From positions 1 to 6,755 of the forward strand of contig JAAYXQ010000145.1 in the NCBI GenBank assembly GCA_012515825.1: a DNA stretch of 6,755 nt, written 5' to 3'. Of this stretch, positions 1 to 6,573 are shown piece after piece. Each line of letters opens with the position of its first letter. Position 1 is the stretch's first letter. The notes beneath the pieces are model-generated. The model saw only the letters and a program-made list of their open reading frames with translations, searched no databases and was not told the DNA's origin. The position numbers and the translations under genes were made by a program. Source of the DNA: Fibrobacter sp. (GTDB lineage Bacteria; Fibrobacterota; Fibrobacteria; Fibrobacterales; Fibrobacteraceae).

Positions 1-93
1 AACGCTCATCGAATAGCGCAGATAACAATCCTGCATATCTTTTTCTATCAACGAATAAACGTGAGTTCCTGGGACTAATTTTTGATCTGACAT
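1..93 (-). CDS. gyrA: DNA gyrase subunit A (or topoisomerase IV subunit A), N-terminal 31 codons only
   Basis: Type II topoisomerase A subunit, which cuts and rejoins DNA together with the ATPase B subunit. Only the first 31 residues are in the window; the gene continues past the left edge. Translating the minus strand from the ATG at 91-93 gives an open frame to position 1, ending in DMQDCYLRYSMSV. This matches the conserved helix at the start of GyrA/ParC proteins (E. coli-type 'YLDYAMSV'), just before the quinolone-resistance region. An AAGGA ribosome binding site lies 10 nt upstream of the ATG. The gene starts 16 nt after the surE stop, so the two are probably co-transcribed. The short fragment cannot firmly separate GyrA from ParC; the YxxYxMSV form favours GyrA. 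The catalytic tyrosine and C-terminal beta-pinwheel lie outside the window. Confidence 0.82.
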   Translation of the reverse strand, partial: MSDQKLVPGTHVYSLIEKDMQDCYLRYSMSV

Positions 94-103
94 TTTTTAT
101 CTA

Positions 104-108
104 TCCTT
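104..108 (-). promoter_or_regulatory. Ribosome binding site of gyrA
   Basis: Minus-strand AAGGA, 10 nt before the ATG at 91-93. It sits just after the surE stop codon (110-112), as expected for translation of a second gene on a shared message. It also supports the choice of start for the truncated topoisomerase gene. Confidence 0.6.
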
Positions 109-109
109 T

Positions 110-877
110 TTATTGAGCTACAGAGGCTAATAAAGCCTGCACTCGATTCAATTCTATATGATCCGTTGGATTTAAAGAAAGTGGTGTTAAAGAGGCAAAT
201 GACGAGGAAATGGCTTCGTCATCAGAGCCTGGTAAAGCCTGCTCCCAAATTTTACACCCATCGACATACCATAACCCGTCTCGACATTCATAATAATCTG
301 TAAACATACCGAGCCCCATGGTTGTCGCTCGAATTCCTTGATACTTTTCTACAGTCGCATCAGGGAAATTCACATTCCAAAATGTTTGAGCTGGTATTTT
401 AGAATACCATTTATTTTCCACTACCGCTTTTGCAAAAGCAATGGTTTCTTGAAGCATAAACTCATTTGGTGCTTGAAGAGAAAGGGCTACTGCAGGTATA
501 TTCCAAAGAGCGGCTTCTCTTGCAGCGGCCACGGTGCCTGAATAGATCGAAGACACACCCGCATTTTCACCTACATTGATACCTGAAAAGACAAGATCTA
601 TCGGCCTATCTTTGAATAGTTCACTAACAGCAAACTTAATACAATCTGCTGGAGTCCCTGAAACAGCATAAGCAGGAAACTCATAATCTAAAACTCGGTT
701 GCAAGATAAACCTTCGCGGTGAGTAAAAGCATGACTCACACCACTTTTTTCTGAATCAGGAGCAACCACAAAAACATGACCTAAAGGGGCAAGAGCTTTT
801 ACCAATACGAGTAGATTTTCACTCGTAATACCATCGTCATTTGTTATTAAAATATGGGGTTGATTTTTCTCTTGCAT
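110..877 (-). CDS. surE: SurE, 5'/3'-nucleotidase
   Basis: Metal-dependent cytoplasmic phosphatase of the SurE family, which removes phosphate from nucleoside 5'- and 3'-monophosphates and is linked to stationary-phase survival in E. coli. The 255-residue length is normal for the family. The signature is complete: NDDG at residues 13-16 supplies the metal-binding Asp14 and Asp15, APDSEKSG at 39-46 supplies Ser45, and SGIN at 98-101 supplies Asn101. These correspond to the four metal ligands known from SurE structures. The SGTPADC (73-79) and YSGTVAAARE (112-121) stretches are also typical. The start is the ATG at 875-877, with a modest AGG six nt upstream and only six residues before the core strand. 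It lies 16 nt upstream of gyrA in the same direction, unlike the pcm-rpoS setting of proteobacteria. No truncation or missing key residue is seen. Confidence 0.96.
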   Translation of the reverse strand: MQEKNQPHILITNDDGITSENLLVLVKALAPLGHVFVVAPDSEKSGVSHAFTHREGLSCNRVLDYEFPAYAVSGTPADCIKFAVSELFKDRPIDLVFSGINVGENAGVSSIYSGTVAAAREAALWNIPAVALSLQAPNEFMLQETIAFAKAVVENKWYSKIPAQTFWNVNFPDATVEKYQGIRATTMGLGMFTDYYECRDGLWYVDGCKIWEQALPGSDDEAISSSFASLTPLSLNPTDHIELNRVQALLASVAQ

Positions 878-959
878 TTGTAGCCTAAAAGATAGAATTT
901 ATCCTCTCAATTAGTTGTATTTTTCAAGTAAAAAAGCAATTTTATGGATAAAAAATTAG

Positions 960-965
960 ATTATA
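960..965 (-). promoter_or_regulatory. Possible -10 box for surE-gyrA transcript
   Basis: The minus strand carries a perfect TATAAT in the 113-nt divergent gap between surE and the methyltransferase gene. It would place the transcript start about 75 nt before the surE ATG. No good -35 hexamer sits at the normal distance, although a TG lies two bases upstream of the box. In such AT-rich DNA this match can arise by chance, so this is only a candidate. Confidence 0.25.
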
Positions 966-990
966 AACAAGCATTTTCTTTAGGATTTTT

Positions 991-1740
991 ATGTATCCCA
1001 AACACAAATTTTTAGCGATGAGTGAAATAGCGAAAGCAAAGAGATTTTCTGAAATTTTAAGGGTCATTATTCTTCAATTAGGAAACGATTTTCAGAAAGC
1101 AAAGCAAGAATACGAGTTATATGCGGATTGGGCAGAACTTCCTATAGAGAAAAGGATTATTGGTAAAAATCAAGCACAATTAATTGATTTATACAAGACT
1201 TTTCGTTCAGAAGCTGGTTTAGGTTTTGAGCGAGACGTTTATTTAGAACAAGAGCCTGGTGATCGAGAAACGGCAATAAATCCTCCACTCCCCTATTCCG
1301 TTTTAGTACACAACCTGAGAAGCGCTTTTAATGTGGGGTCCATTATACGCTCCGTCGATTGTTTTGGGCTTGAAAAAGTGAATTTAAGCGGGTACTCTCC
1401 AGAAATTGATCACGTGACCTTAAAAAGCGCGGCGAGAGGTGCTGAAGGATGGATTCCAACAGAACGTTGGGATTCCCCTATGGACTGTATAGAACACTAT
1501 AAGTCCTTAAATTATGAAATCATTGCTTTAGAAACAGGCGATCAAATAGCAAACGTCGCTGATGTTTCTTGGCCAGAAAAAGGTCTAATTCTAGTCGGGA
1601 ATGAAGAGCTTGGAATTGCTCCTGAATTAATGGAGCAAGCAACGCTTAAAGTGACTATACCTATGGTTGGCCGAAAAGCGAGTATGAACGTCGCTGGAGC
1701 TTTTGCGATCACCGCATTTTGTTTAAGAAATAAGCGTTAA
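991..1740 (+). CDS. RNA 2'-O-methyltransferase, SpoU/TrmH family
   Basis: SAM-dependent methyltransferase of the knotted SPOUT superfamily that modifies a ribose 2'-OH in tRNA or rRNA; the exact target cannot be read from sequence. The C-terminal catalytic domain covers about residues 101-249 and has all three SpoU motifs. Motif 1 is NVGSIIR at 114-120, with the catalytic-type Arg120. Motif 2 is LVGNEELGI at 201-209. Motif 3 is IPMVGRKASMNVAGAFAI at 223-240, with Asn233. Motif 3 ends in NVAGA where NVSxA is more usual. KSAARGAEGW (145-154) is a further family hallmark. The first 100 residues form a charged, probably helical extension, perhaps for RNA binding. The ATG at 991 is preferred over one at 1018 because AGGA lies five nt upstream (982-985). 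It is divergent from surE. It could be trmH-like, but I assign no symbol. Confidence 0.92.
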   Translation: MYPKHKFLAMSEIAKAKRFSEILRVIILQLGNDFQKAKQEYELYADWAELPIEKRIIGKNQAQLIDLYKTFRSEAGLGFERDVYLEQEPGDRETAINPPLPYSVLVHNLRSAFNVGSIIRSVDCFGLEKVNLSGYSPEIDHVTLKSAARGAEGWIPTERWDSPMDCIEHYKSLNYEIIALETGDQIANVADVSWPEKGLILVGNEELGIAPELMEQATLKVTIPMVGRKASMNVAGAFAITAFCLRNKR

Positions 1741-1794
1741 ATCCAGGAAAGGTAAACGAGATACATTTTTTGTTGAATTCTACGAAAGCAAGCT

Positions 1795-1854
1795 CCAAAA
1801 GCATCTTTGGTAAAAATCACCGTAAAGAGTCTTGTGAAAAGGACTTCAATCCTT
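1795..1854. other. Short weak hairpins between convergent genes
   Basis: The 142-nt gap between the methyltransferase stop and the end of the small membrane-protein gene holds two weak stem-loops. One is CCAAA(A)G/CTTTGG around 1795-1810. The other is AAGGA at 1839-1843 pairing with TCCTT at 1850-1854, which on the minus strand is followed by TT and could end the 1883-2227 transcript. Neither has a strong GC stem plus U-tract, so a terminator role is only possible. No gene is seen in this gap. Confidence 0.2.
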
Positions 1855-1882
1855 GAAAAGAACACCCACAAAGAATGAACTG

Positions 1883-2227
1883 TTAGAAGTGCATTTCGTT
1901 TTTTAGCTTTTTTATTTCATCGTAAAACGAATATAGTTTTTGGATATTATTTTCAAGAAAATAATAGTGGCGTAAATAGAAAACGAGAAGAATAAAGAAA
2001 AGAACATTTAAAGCAAATAACGCTATAGACGGGAATAGAGAGATATAGAGTACACATAGAAAAGTGAGAATCCCAAAAAATAGCGTTACTAATAAATGAA
2101 TCAAGCGTTCATGTTGAAAAAAATGGATTTGAACAATCATTTCCTGAAGATCAAATGTTGCAAGTAAAGAAGAATCCTTCTTTACAGTCTCAAGAATCAC
2201 CAAATAATTTGATAGTCTTTTTTTCAT
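1883..2227 (-). CDS. Small two-helix membrane protein of unknown function
   Basis: A 114-residue protein that I cannot assign to a named family. Visible layout: a charged N-terminal part (1-40), a motif HFFQHERLIHLLVT around 35-48, then two hydrophobic segments at about 43-62 and 66-85 joined by a very short turn. A basic and aromatic C-terminal tail follows, starting RHYYFLENNIQKLYSFYDE (86-104), predicted helical. This suggests a hairpin in the inner membrane with both ends in the cytoplasm. From memory, similar small proteins with an 'FFQHERLIHL' stretch and a 'QKLY' tail occur in other anaerobes as hypotheticals; this is unverified. The ATG at 2225-2227 has only a weak purine-rich stretch upstream. 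The gene is divergent from the acyl-CoA synthetase and convergent with the methyltransferase gene. The coherent two-helix profile argues that it is real. Confidence 0.7.
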   Translation of the reverse strand: MKKRLSNYLVILETVKKDSSLLATFDLQEMIVQIHFFQHERLIHLLVTLFFGILTFLCVLYISLFPSIALFALNVLFFILLVFYLRHYYFLENNIQKLYSFYDEIKKLKNEMHF

Positions 2228-2263
2228 AGAACTGATTCTTTATGAAGAAAAAATGGTTTATTA

Positions 2264-2291
2264 CAATAAAATAACTTTTTTTCTTTTATTG
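2264..2291. repeat. Perfect inverted repeat in divergent intergenic region
   Basis: CAATAAAA at 2264-2271 and TTTTATTG at 2284-2291 are exact reverse complements with a 12-nt spacer. The dyad lies in the 109-nt gap between the divergent small membrane-protein gene and the acyl-CoA synthetase, where it could serve as an operator. The arms are nearly all A/T in an AT-rich region, so chance is a serious alternative. No clear sigma-70 promoter pair was found for either gene; a TTGATA at 2289-2294 lacks a good -10 at normal spacing. Confidence 0.3.
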
Positions 2292-2326
2292 ATATTATTT
2301 TAATAGAAACATGATTGTATTATTTT

Positions 2327-2332
2327 GAGGAT
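2327..2332 (+). promoter_or_regulatory. Ribosome binding site that fixes the acyl-CoA synthetase start at TTG 2337
   Basis: GAGGAT is the best Shine-Dalgarno match in this gap. From the end of GAGG there are six nt to the TTG at 2337-2339, the ideal distance. An in-frame TTG at 2325 overlaps this site and has no site of its own, so 2337 is the more likely start. Confidence 0.65.
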
Positions 2333-2336
2333 CCCT

Positions 2337-4100
2337 TTGTCTTTACTCTACCCATCTCTTTGCGCACTTTTTGTCGAAAATTGTAAACGAGAAGATTTTC
2401 CCGGGTGGTATCTTCGTAAAAATGGACAATGGGTATTTTATTCTCGCGAGACCTTAAGAAATCACCTTTTCTATTTATCTCTTGCTTTACACAAACGAGG
2501 GATAAATTCAAATAATAATTTAGGAATTATAGCCCCCACCTCTCCTAATTGGATTCTTGCCGATTTAGCAACTCAAATGTGTCATGGGATTACAGTTCCT
2601 TTATTTCCAAATATTTCATCGAAAAACTTTTTATATCAATGTGAAGATGCTAATGTAAAGTTTTTAATCATTGAGAATACAACTTGTTTAGAAAAAAATC
2701 TTCAAGAAACGCTTTCTTCTTTTCAATTGATCATTAGCATAGATTCAAGCGAACCAAACCCACCTAATGGAATATATTGGGATGATCTTCTTAAAGAAGG
2801 TCGTGCACTTGCAGAATCCAAAGACATGGGTGATTGGATTAGAGAACAATTACACAGTATTTCTCCTGATGATATTTTCTCCATTATTTATACAAGTGGT
2901 TCTACAGGTAGGCCAAAAGGTGTTGCTCTATCTCATCGCCATATGATTTCTCAATTAAGATCTGTTCATTCTATTCTTGATCTAAATCGCCATAATGATT
3001 CTGCATTGAGCATTTTACCTATTGCACATGTTTTTGAAAGAATGACTCTCTACTATTATACCCTAGTCGGAATAAAAATTTATTTTGCCGATGATCCGAG
3101 AAATGCAGCCACTCTACTCCAAGAAATAAAACCCACGGTAATGACCGTAGTCCCTAGAATTCTAGAAAGATTATATGAAAAAATGATCGCTGCTGCAGAT
3201 CATCGTTCAGGAATAAATAAACTACTAATAAAAAAAGCAATCCGTCTTGCTAAAATTCAAGATCCTGAAAAGCGTTCCATTTGTAAAAAAATTTACGAAA
3301 AACTAGTCTATAAAAAAATGCGTGCTGCAATAGGAGATAGATTTAAATACATCATTTCTGGTAGCAGTGCCTTAAACAAAAGCATCAATCGATTTTTATT
3401 AAATATAGGCCTTCCTGTATATGAAGGTTACGGTCTTACTGAATGCTCTCCTGTAGTCAGTTTTAATTATAAAAATCATTCAAAAATAGGGTCTGTTGGG
3501 CAAAAATTGAATCATCTAGAGGTAAAAATTGGGCCTCAAAATGAAATTTTAGTTAAAGGAGAAAGTGTTTTTAACGGATACCATAATCAAGAAGAATATA
3601 ATCGTACCATTTTTACCGAAGATGGCTTTTTTAAAACTGGTGATGAAGGTTATATCGATGAAAATGGTTTTCTCTTTATTATTGGTCGAATAAAAGAAAT
3701 GTTAAAAACATCTACTGGTAAATATGTTTCCCCTTTACCTATAGAACTTGAACTTTCAAGACATCCTTTTATTGAAGCGGCATTAGTGATAGCTAATGAC
3801 AGAAAATACGTATCTTCTTTATTATTTATAAATTTTGAAAATACGAGGCGTCATCTAAAACTAAGCCATGAAGACTTTGATCCTTACAAAGCTATTTATT
3901 CTAAAAGAGTTCAGCAAGCCATTGAACGACACATTCATAATGTGAATAAGAAATTAAATCATTGGGAACAAATACAAAAATGGACATTAATTGCAGATCC
4001 ATTAAATATTGAATCAGGCTTATTAACTCCTACCTTAAAGCTAAGAAGAAAAGCAGCTGAATCGATTTATCATTTAGATATCGAAAAAATGTATTCTTAA
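2337..4100 (+). CDS. Long-chain acyl-CoA synthetase (AMP-forming)
   Basis: Activates fatty acids with ATP to an acyl-adenylate and then to acyl-CoA, feeding phospholipid synthesis or fatty-acid breakdown. It belongs to the ANL adenylating family, FadD15/long-chain type. Numbering is from TTG 2337 (587 residues). Visible are the P-loop-like YTSGSTGRPKG at 185-195, GYGLTE at 364-369, and the full fatty-acyl-CoA-synthetase signature at about 429-470. That signature includes TGD at 434-436 and GRIKE at 450-454. Near the C-terminus, LTPTLKLRR carries the catalytic Lys568 of the mobile domain. No signal peptide or membrane span is evident, so it should be cytoplasmic or peripheral. The open frame extends to a TTG at 2325 (591 residues), but the ribosome binding site favours 2337. 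It stands alone: no other lipid gene is adjacent, and it faces the lipoprotein gene tail to tail. All key motifs are intact. Chain-length preference cannot be read from sequence. Confidence 0.95.
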   Translation: MSLLYPSLCALFVENCKREDFPGWYLRKNGQWVFYSRETLRNHLFYLSLALHKRGINSNNNLGIIAPTSPNWILADLATQMCHGITVPLFPNISSKNFLYQCEDANVKFLIIENTTCLEKNLQETLSSFQLIISIDSSEPNPPNGIYWDDLLKEGRALAESKDMGDWIREQLHSISPDDIFSIIYTSGSTGRPKGVALSHRHMISQLRSVHSILDLNRHNDSALSILPIAHVFERMTLYYYTLVGIKIYFADDPRNAATLLQEIKPTVMTVVPRILERLYEKMIAAADHRSGINKLLIKKAIRLAKIQDPEKRSICKKIYEKLVYKKMRAAIGDRFKYIISGSSALNKSINRFLLNIGLPVYEGYGLTECSPVVSFNYKNHSKIGSVGQKLNHLEVKIGPQNEILVKGESVFNGYHNQEEYNRTIFTEDGFFKTGDEGYIDENGFLFIIGRIKEMLKTSTGKYVSPLPIELELSRHPFIEAALVIANDRKYVSSLLFINFENTRRHLKLSHEDFDPYKAIYSKRVQQAIERHIHNVNKKLNHWEQIQKWTLIADPLNIESGLLTPTLKLRRKAAESIYHLDIEKMYS

Positions 4101-4149
4101 AAAACAAGCAAAACTTTTATTCTTCAAAAACACAAATAAAAATTCTGTA

Positions 4150-4170
4150 TTTTATAAATAGTTTATAAAA
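4150..4170. repeat. AT-only inverted repeat between convergent genes
   Basis: Nine-base arms, TTTTATAAA at 4150-4158 and TTTATAAAA at 4162-4170, pair perfectly around a TAG loop. The element is in the 82-nt gap between the acyl-CoA synthetase and lipoprotein stops, where a bidirectional transcription end is expected. A stem without G or C would be weak, and no U-tract follows on the minus strand, so a terminator role is uncertain. No other terminator is visible in the gap. Confidence 0.25.
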
Positions 4171-4182
4171 AAACTGAAAAGC

Positions 4183-6510
4183 TTACTCAGGATACGCACA
4201 ACACCTAAAGCCAATCGAATTATCTTTATAGAACGCTGCAGCCGCTCGATACGAAGTTGGCTTTAAAAGGAAGACGACTTCTTTTCTGGATGGTTCATAA
4301 ATTAATCCATTCGCTAGCTTTTCAAGCCAAGCGGAACCACCTTTTTTGTATTCAGAAAGCAAAGCATAATCTTCTCCAATTACTTCTTGTGTTTCTGGGC
4401 TTTTCACGTTGAAAAACTGGATAGTATCTTTAAAATCTTTTTTTGTTAAAAGAGCATACAACGTCTTTGTGGTATCTTCAACTAAACTAGTATCCACAGT
4501 GGTTCCATTAGTATAGAGATATATCGAGTCTTGAGTATAACCCATTCGCGTATAAAAAGGGAAGAAACGATTAGTACACATCGATGCCGTTTCACGATCA
4601 ATCCCATTAAATTGACGGAAACTTGAGCCCTTTAAAACTTGAAGAGTATCAGGAGAACGCCCTAAAACCCATTCTTGATACTGACCAGGTAAATCTCGAA
4701 TTCCATAACGATTAGCGCATTTTGAATTTCTATCTATAAAAGACTTTGCAAAAATGGAATCATTAGTTCCTACATTACAGTAAGAGAAAAGATATTCAGA
4801 CGAAGCGACATCACCATCTTCAATCACTCCATATGTAGAGGAGCCGCCTGAAAGACACGCTTGTTGCCAATCTCGTTCATGACATAATGATACAGTAAAT
4901 CCAGATAACGCCATTCCATTACATATAGCCATGGCTTCAGAGTGCAATACGTTTTTATAGAAATTCCCTTCTGCATCTCGATGTTCTATAGATTCCATAC
5001 AAAAGCGTGTCGTATCTGATGTCTTAACAGCAATAAAACCAGAAGGACAATCCAAATCGGCGACTACATGAGGAGCAATAAAAAGCGTATCAATTAAAGC
5101 TCTGGAATAATACCCAGAAGAATCCACAGAACGAATTCTTATAATCAAAGTATCTCCAGGCAACACCCAACGAATCGTATCTGTAACAAATTGACCAATA
5201 CTAGATACAATCATAGAATCGTTATTCCATGCATATTGCTTTACATAACGAGAAGATATTTCCCCGCCTGCATATGACAATAAATCCCAAGAAATTCCAT
5301 TAAACCGTTCGACGATATATTTTGATACATCTTTATAACAGAAATATTCTGAACAAGAAGAAGGAATTATTAAAACAGAATCCTCAACAATATTATGATC
5401 TTCTTTTATTGGGTCGATGCTTTTGCTCCAAAATAAACGAACTCTATTATTACTATCGAGTCTAGTTAAATTTGGATCAAGAGTATCGCGATTTGTAATA
5501 ATCATTTTTGACATTAAAGGGGCAATTTTATCTGTCGTGATAAAAAGTTGGTTATTTTCCACAGTCGTCACACCGTCTGTGCCAGAGCTATTACCTGAGG
5601 AATCCCAAGCTGAAACTCCAATAGTATAACGACTTTCTGGTTTTAAGCCTTCTAAAATTATACGAAATCTATTTGCATCAGTATTTTCAAAGTCAAATCC
5701 TTTTCCGTCTAAAACAGCTATTCTTAAATAATTTTTAACGTCATCAGATTGACTTGTTTTATCTATCCATAAAGAATCATCAATAGAACGTATACGGGCA
5801 TGCTTTTGAAATAATAAAGAACCAGTAGAATCGACATGAGAATCATGAAGTACTTTAACTTTGACTTGACGTATATCTTCTTCTTTATTTTGGGCGTAAA
5901 TAACAATATTATAACCGACTATTGGACCTGAAATATCATTTGGAGCATAAAAGTCTGTTTGATCTGTTGGACGAGCCCAATCAAAAAGAGCTCCTGTAGA
6001 CCATACAGAATCTTGAAAGTTCACTCTTGATGGTGGTATATCGTCTCCAAAATGAATATAGAGACGTTGCAAAGAGCCTTTCTTTTCATTACGATCTTTA
6101 TCTGTATATTCTGGCCATAGGGCAACTTGTAAACTATCTTGATCTAAATAATCCACAAGCATGGATGTTAAATCAATAGTATCAAAATCATCTACTTTCT
6201 TTTCATCATATTCAATAAAAAATGATTTTTCTAAAGCAGCAGATGGAACGGCTTTTGAAGTATCATCAATAACAGTGGTATCAAGCCATAAATGAAAGCC
6301 TTTTAAGTCACTAGTTATTATTGGATAACGGAATCGTATTTGATAACAATAATCACCTTCATCTGCTTCAGATGCACACTCTCTAAGAATAGACATATCG
6401 AGAATTTCACGATCAAAAAAATACTCGACACCTTCATCATCGTCAGCACAAGACGCTAATAAGAGAATAAAATCAATTAAAATAAAAGCATAAAAAAAAC
6501 GTTTTAGCAT
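4183..6510 (-). CDS. Large cell-surface lipoprotein: FN3-like repeats plus degenerate SUMF1/FGE-like domain
   Basis: A 775-residue secreted lipoprotein of unknown specific role. Residues 1-21 are a lipoprotein signal: basic start (KR), hydrophobic core, and lipobox LASC with the lipidated Cys21, then an acidic linker (ADDDEGVE). Residues about 31-155 are an unassigned, probably beta-rich region. Two fibronectin-III-like modules follow at about 156-328 and 329-480, each ending in an 'S(A/V)xDSSG' strand-turn. Residues 486-775 resemble the formylglycine-generating-enzyme/SUMF1 fold. They show CPSGFIAV (488-495), SLCHERDWQQACLSGG (541-556, for the usual LPTEAEWEYAARGG), DLPGQYQEW (606-614, for DMSGNVWEW), KGSS (627-630) and the terminal GFRCC (767-771). 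The catalytic cysteine pair expected just after the GGS-like motif is absent, and about 100 extra residues sit before GFRCC. Several cysteines (543, 552, 578, 598) fit disulfides. No Shine-Dalgarno site is seen, but the signal peptide fixes the start. It is probably an outer-membrane binding or structural protein; that is inference. Confidence 0.92.
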   Translation of the reverse strand: MLKRFFYAFILIDFILLLASCADDDEGVEYFFDREILDMSILRECASEADEGDYCYQIRFRYPIITSDLKGFHLWLDTTVIDDTSKAVPSAALEKSFFIEYDEKKVDDFDTIDLTSMLVDYLDQDSLQVALWPEYTDKDRNEKKGSLQRLYIHFGDDIPPSRVNFQDSVWSTGALFDWARPTDQTDFYAPNDISGPIVGYNIVIYAQNKEEDIRQVKVKVLHDSHVDSTGSLLFQKHARIRSIDDSLWIDKTSQSDDVKNYLRIAVLDGKGFDFENTDANRFRIILEGLKPESRYTIGVSAWDSSGNSSGTDGVTTVENNQLFITTDKIAPLMSKMIITNRDTLDPNLTRLDSNNRVRLFWSKSIDPIKEDHNIVEDSVLIIPSSCSEYFCYKDVSKYIVERFNGISWDLLSYAGGEISSRYVKQYAWNNDSMIVSSIGQFVTDTIRWVLPGDTLIIRIRSVDSSGYYSRALIDTLFIAPHVVADLDCPSGFIAVKTSDTTRFCMESIEHRDAEGNFYKNVLHSEAMAICNGMALSGFTVSLCHERDWQQACLSGGSSTYGVIEDGDVASSEYLFSYCNVGTNDSIFAKSFIDRNSKCANRYGIRDLPGQYQEWVLGRSPDTLQVLKGSSFRQFNGIDRETASMCTNRFFPFYTRMGYTQDSIYLYTNGTTVDTSLVEDTTKTLYALLTKKDFKDTIQFFNVKSPETQEVIGEDYALLSEYKKGGSAWLEKLANGLIYEPSRKEVVFLLKPTSYRAAAAFYKDNSIGFRCCAYPE

Positions 6511-6513
6511 TAC

Positions 6514-6519
6514 AGTATA
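6514..6519 (-). promoter_or_regulatory. Possible -10 box immediately before the lipoprotein start
   Basis: Minus-strand TATACT ends only three nt before the ATG at 6508-6510. If functional, it would give a leaderless or almost leaderless mRNA, in keeping with the absence of a ribosome binding site. The -35 position falls inside the rpmA terminator stem and shows no good match. Read-through from rpmA is the other possibility. Confidence 0.25.
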
Positions 6520-6525
6520 AAATAC

Positions 6526-6558
6526 AAAAAAACCGACTGGAACACAGTCGGTTTTTTT
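6526..6558 (-). terminator. Intrinsic terminator of rpmA
   Basis: A perfect 14-bp stem is formed by AAAAAAACCGACTG (6526-6539) and CAGTCGGTTTTTTT (6545-6558), with a five-nt loop. On the minus strand the GC-rich part is CGACTG/CAGTCG flanked by CC/GG, followed by seven T residues: a classic Rho-independent terminator. It begins 15 nt after the rpmA stop. The A7/T7 flanks make it symmetric, so it could also stop plus-strand transcription. Confidence 0.93.
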
Positions 6559-6573
6559 GATAAAGCCTTGAAA

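Noticed and set aside
338..541. Plus-strand 67-codon open frame
   Set aside because: It lies antisense inside surE, whose full-length conserved protein is certain. The translation has no recognisable features.
878..908. Possible surE start at an upstream ATT, behind a GAGAGG sequence (minus strand 903-908)
   Set aside because: The GAGAGG is a good-looking site and an in-frame ATT lies shortly after it. ATT is a very rare start, the spacing is short, and the ATG at 877 already gives a normal SurE N-terminus with a modest AGG upstream.
1018..1020. Alternative ATG start for the methyltransferase
   Set aside because: The ATG at 991 has a correctly spaced AGGA. The internal ATG has no comparable site.
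2320..2511. Minus-strand 63-codon open frame
   Set aside because: It overlaps the start of the acyl-CoA synthetase and its ribosome binding site, and its product shows no domain. It is an antisense shadow.
5417..5629. Plus-strand 70-codon open frame
   Set aside because: It is antisense within the lipoprotein gene, with no ribosome binding site or family resemblance.
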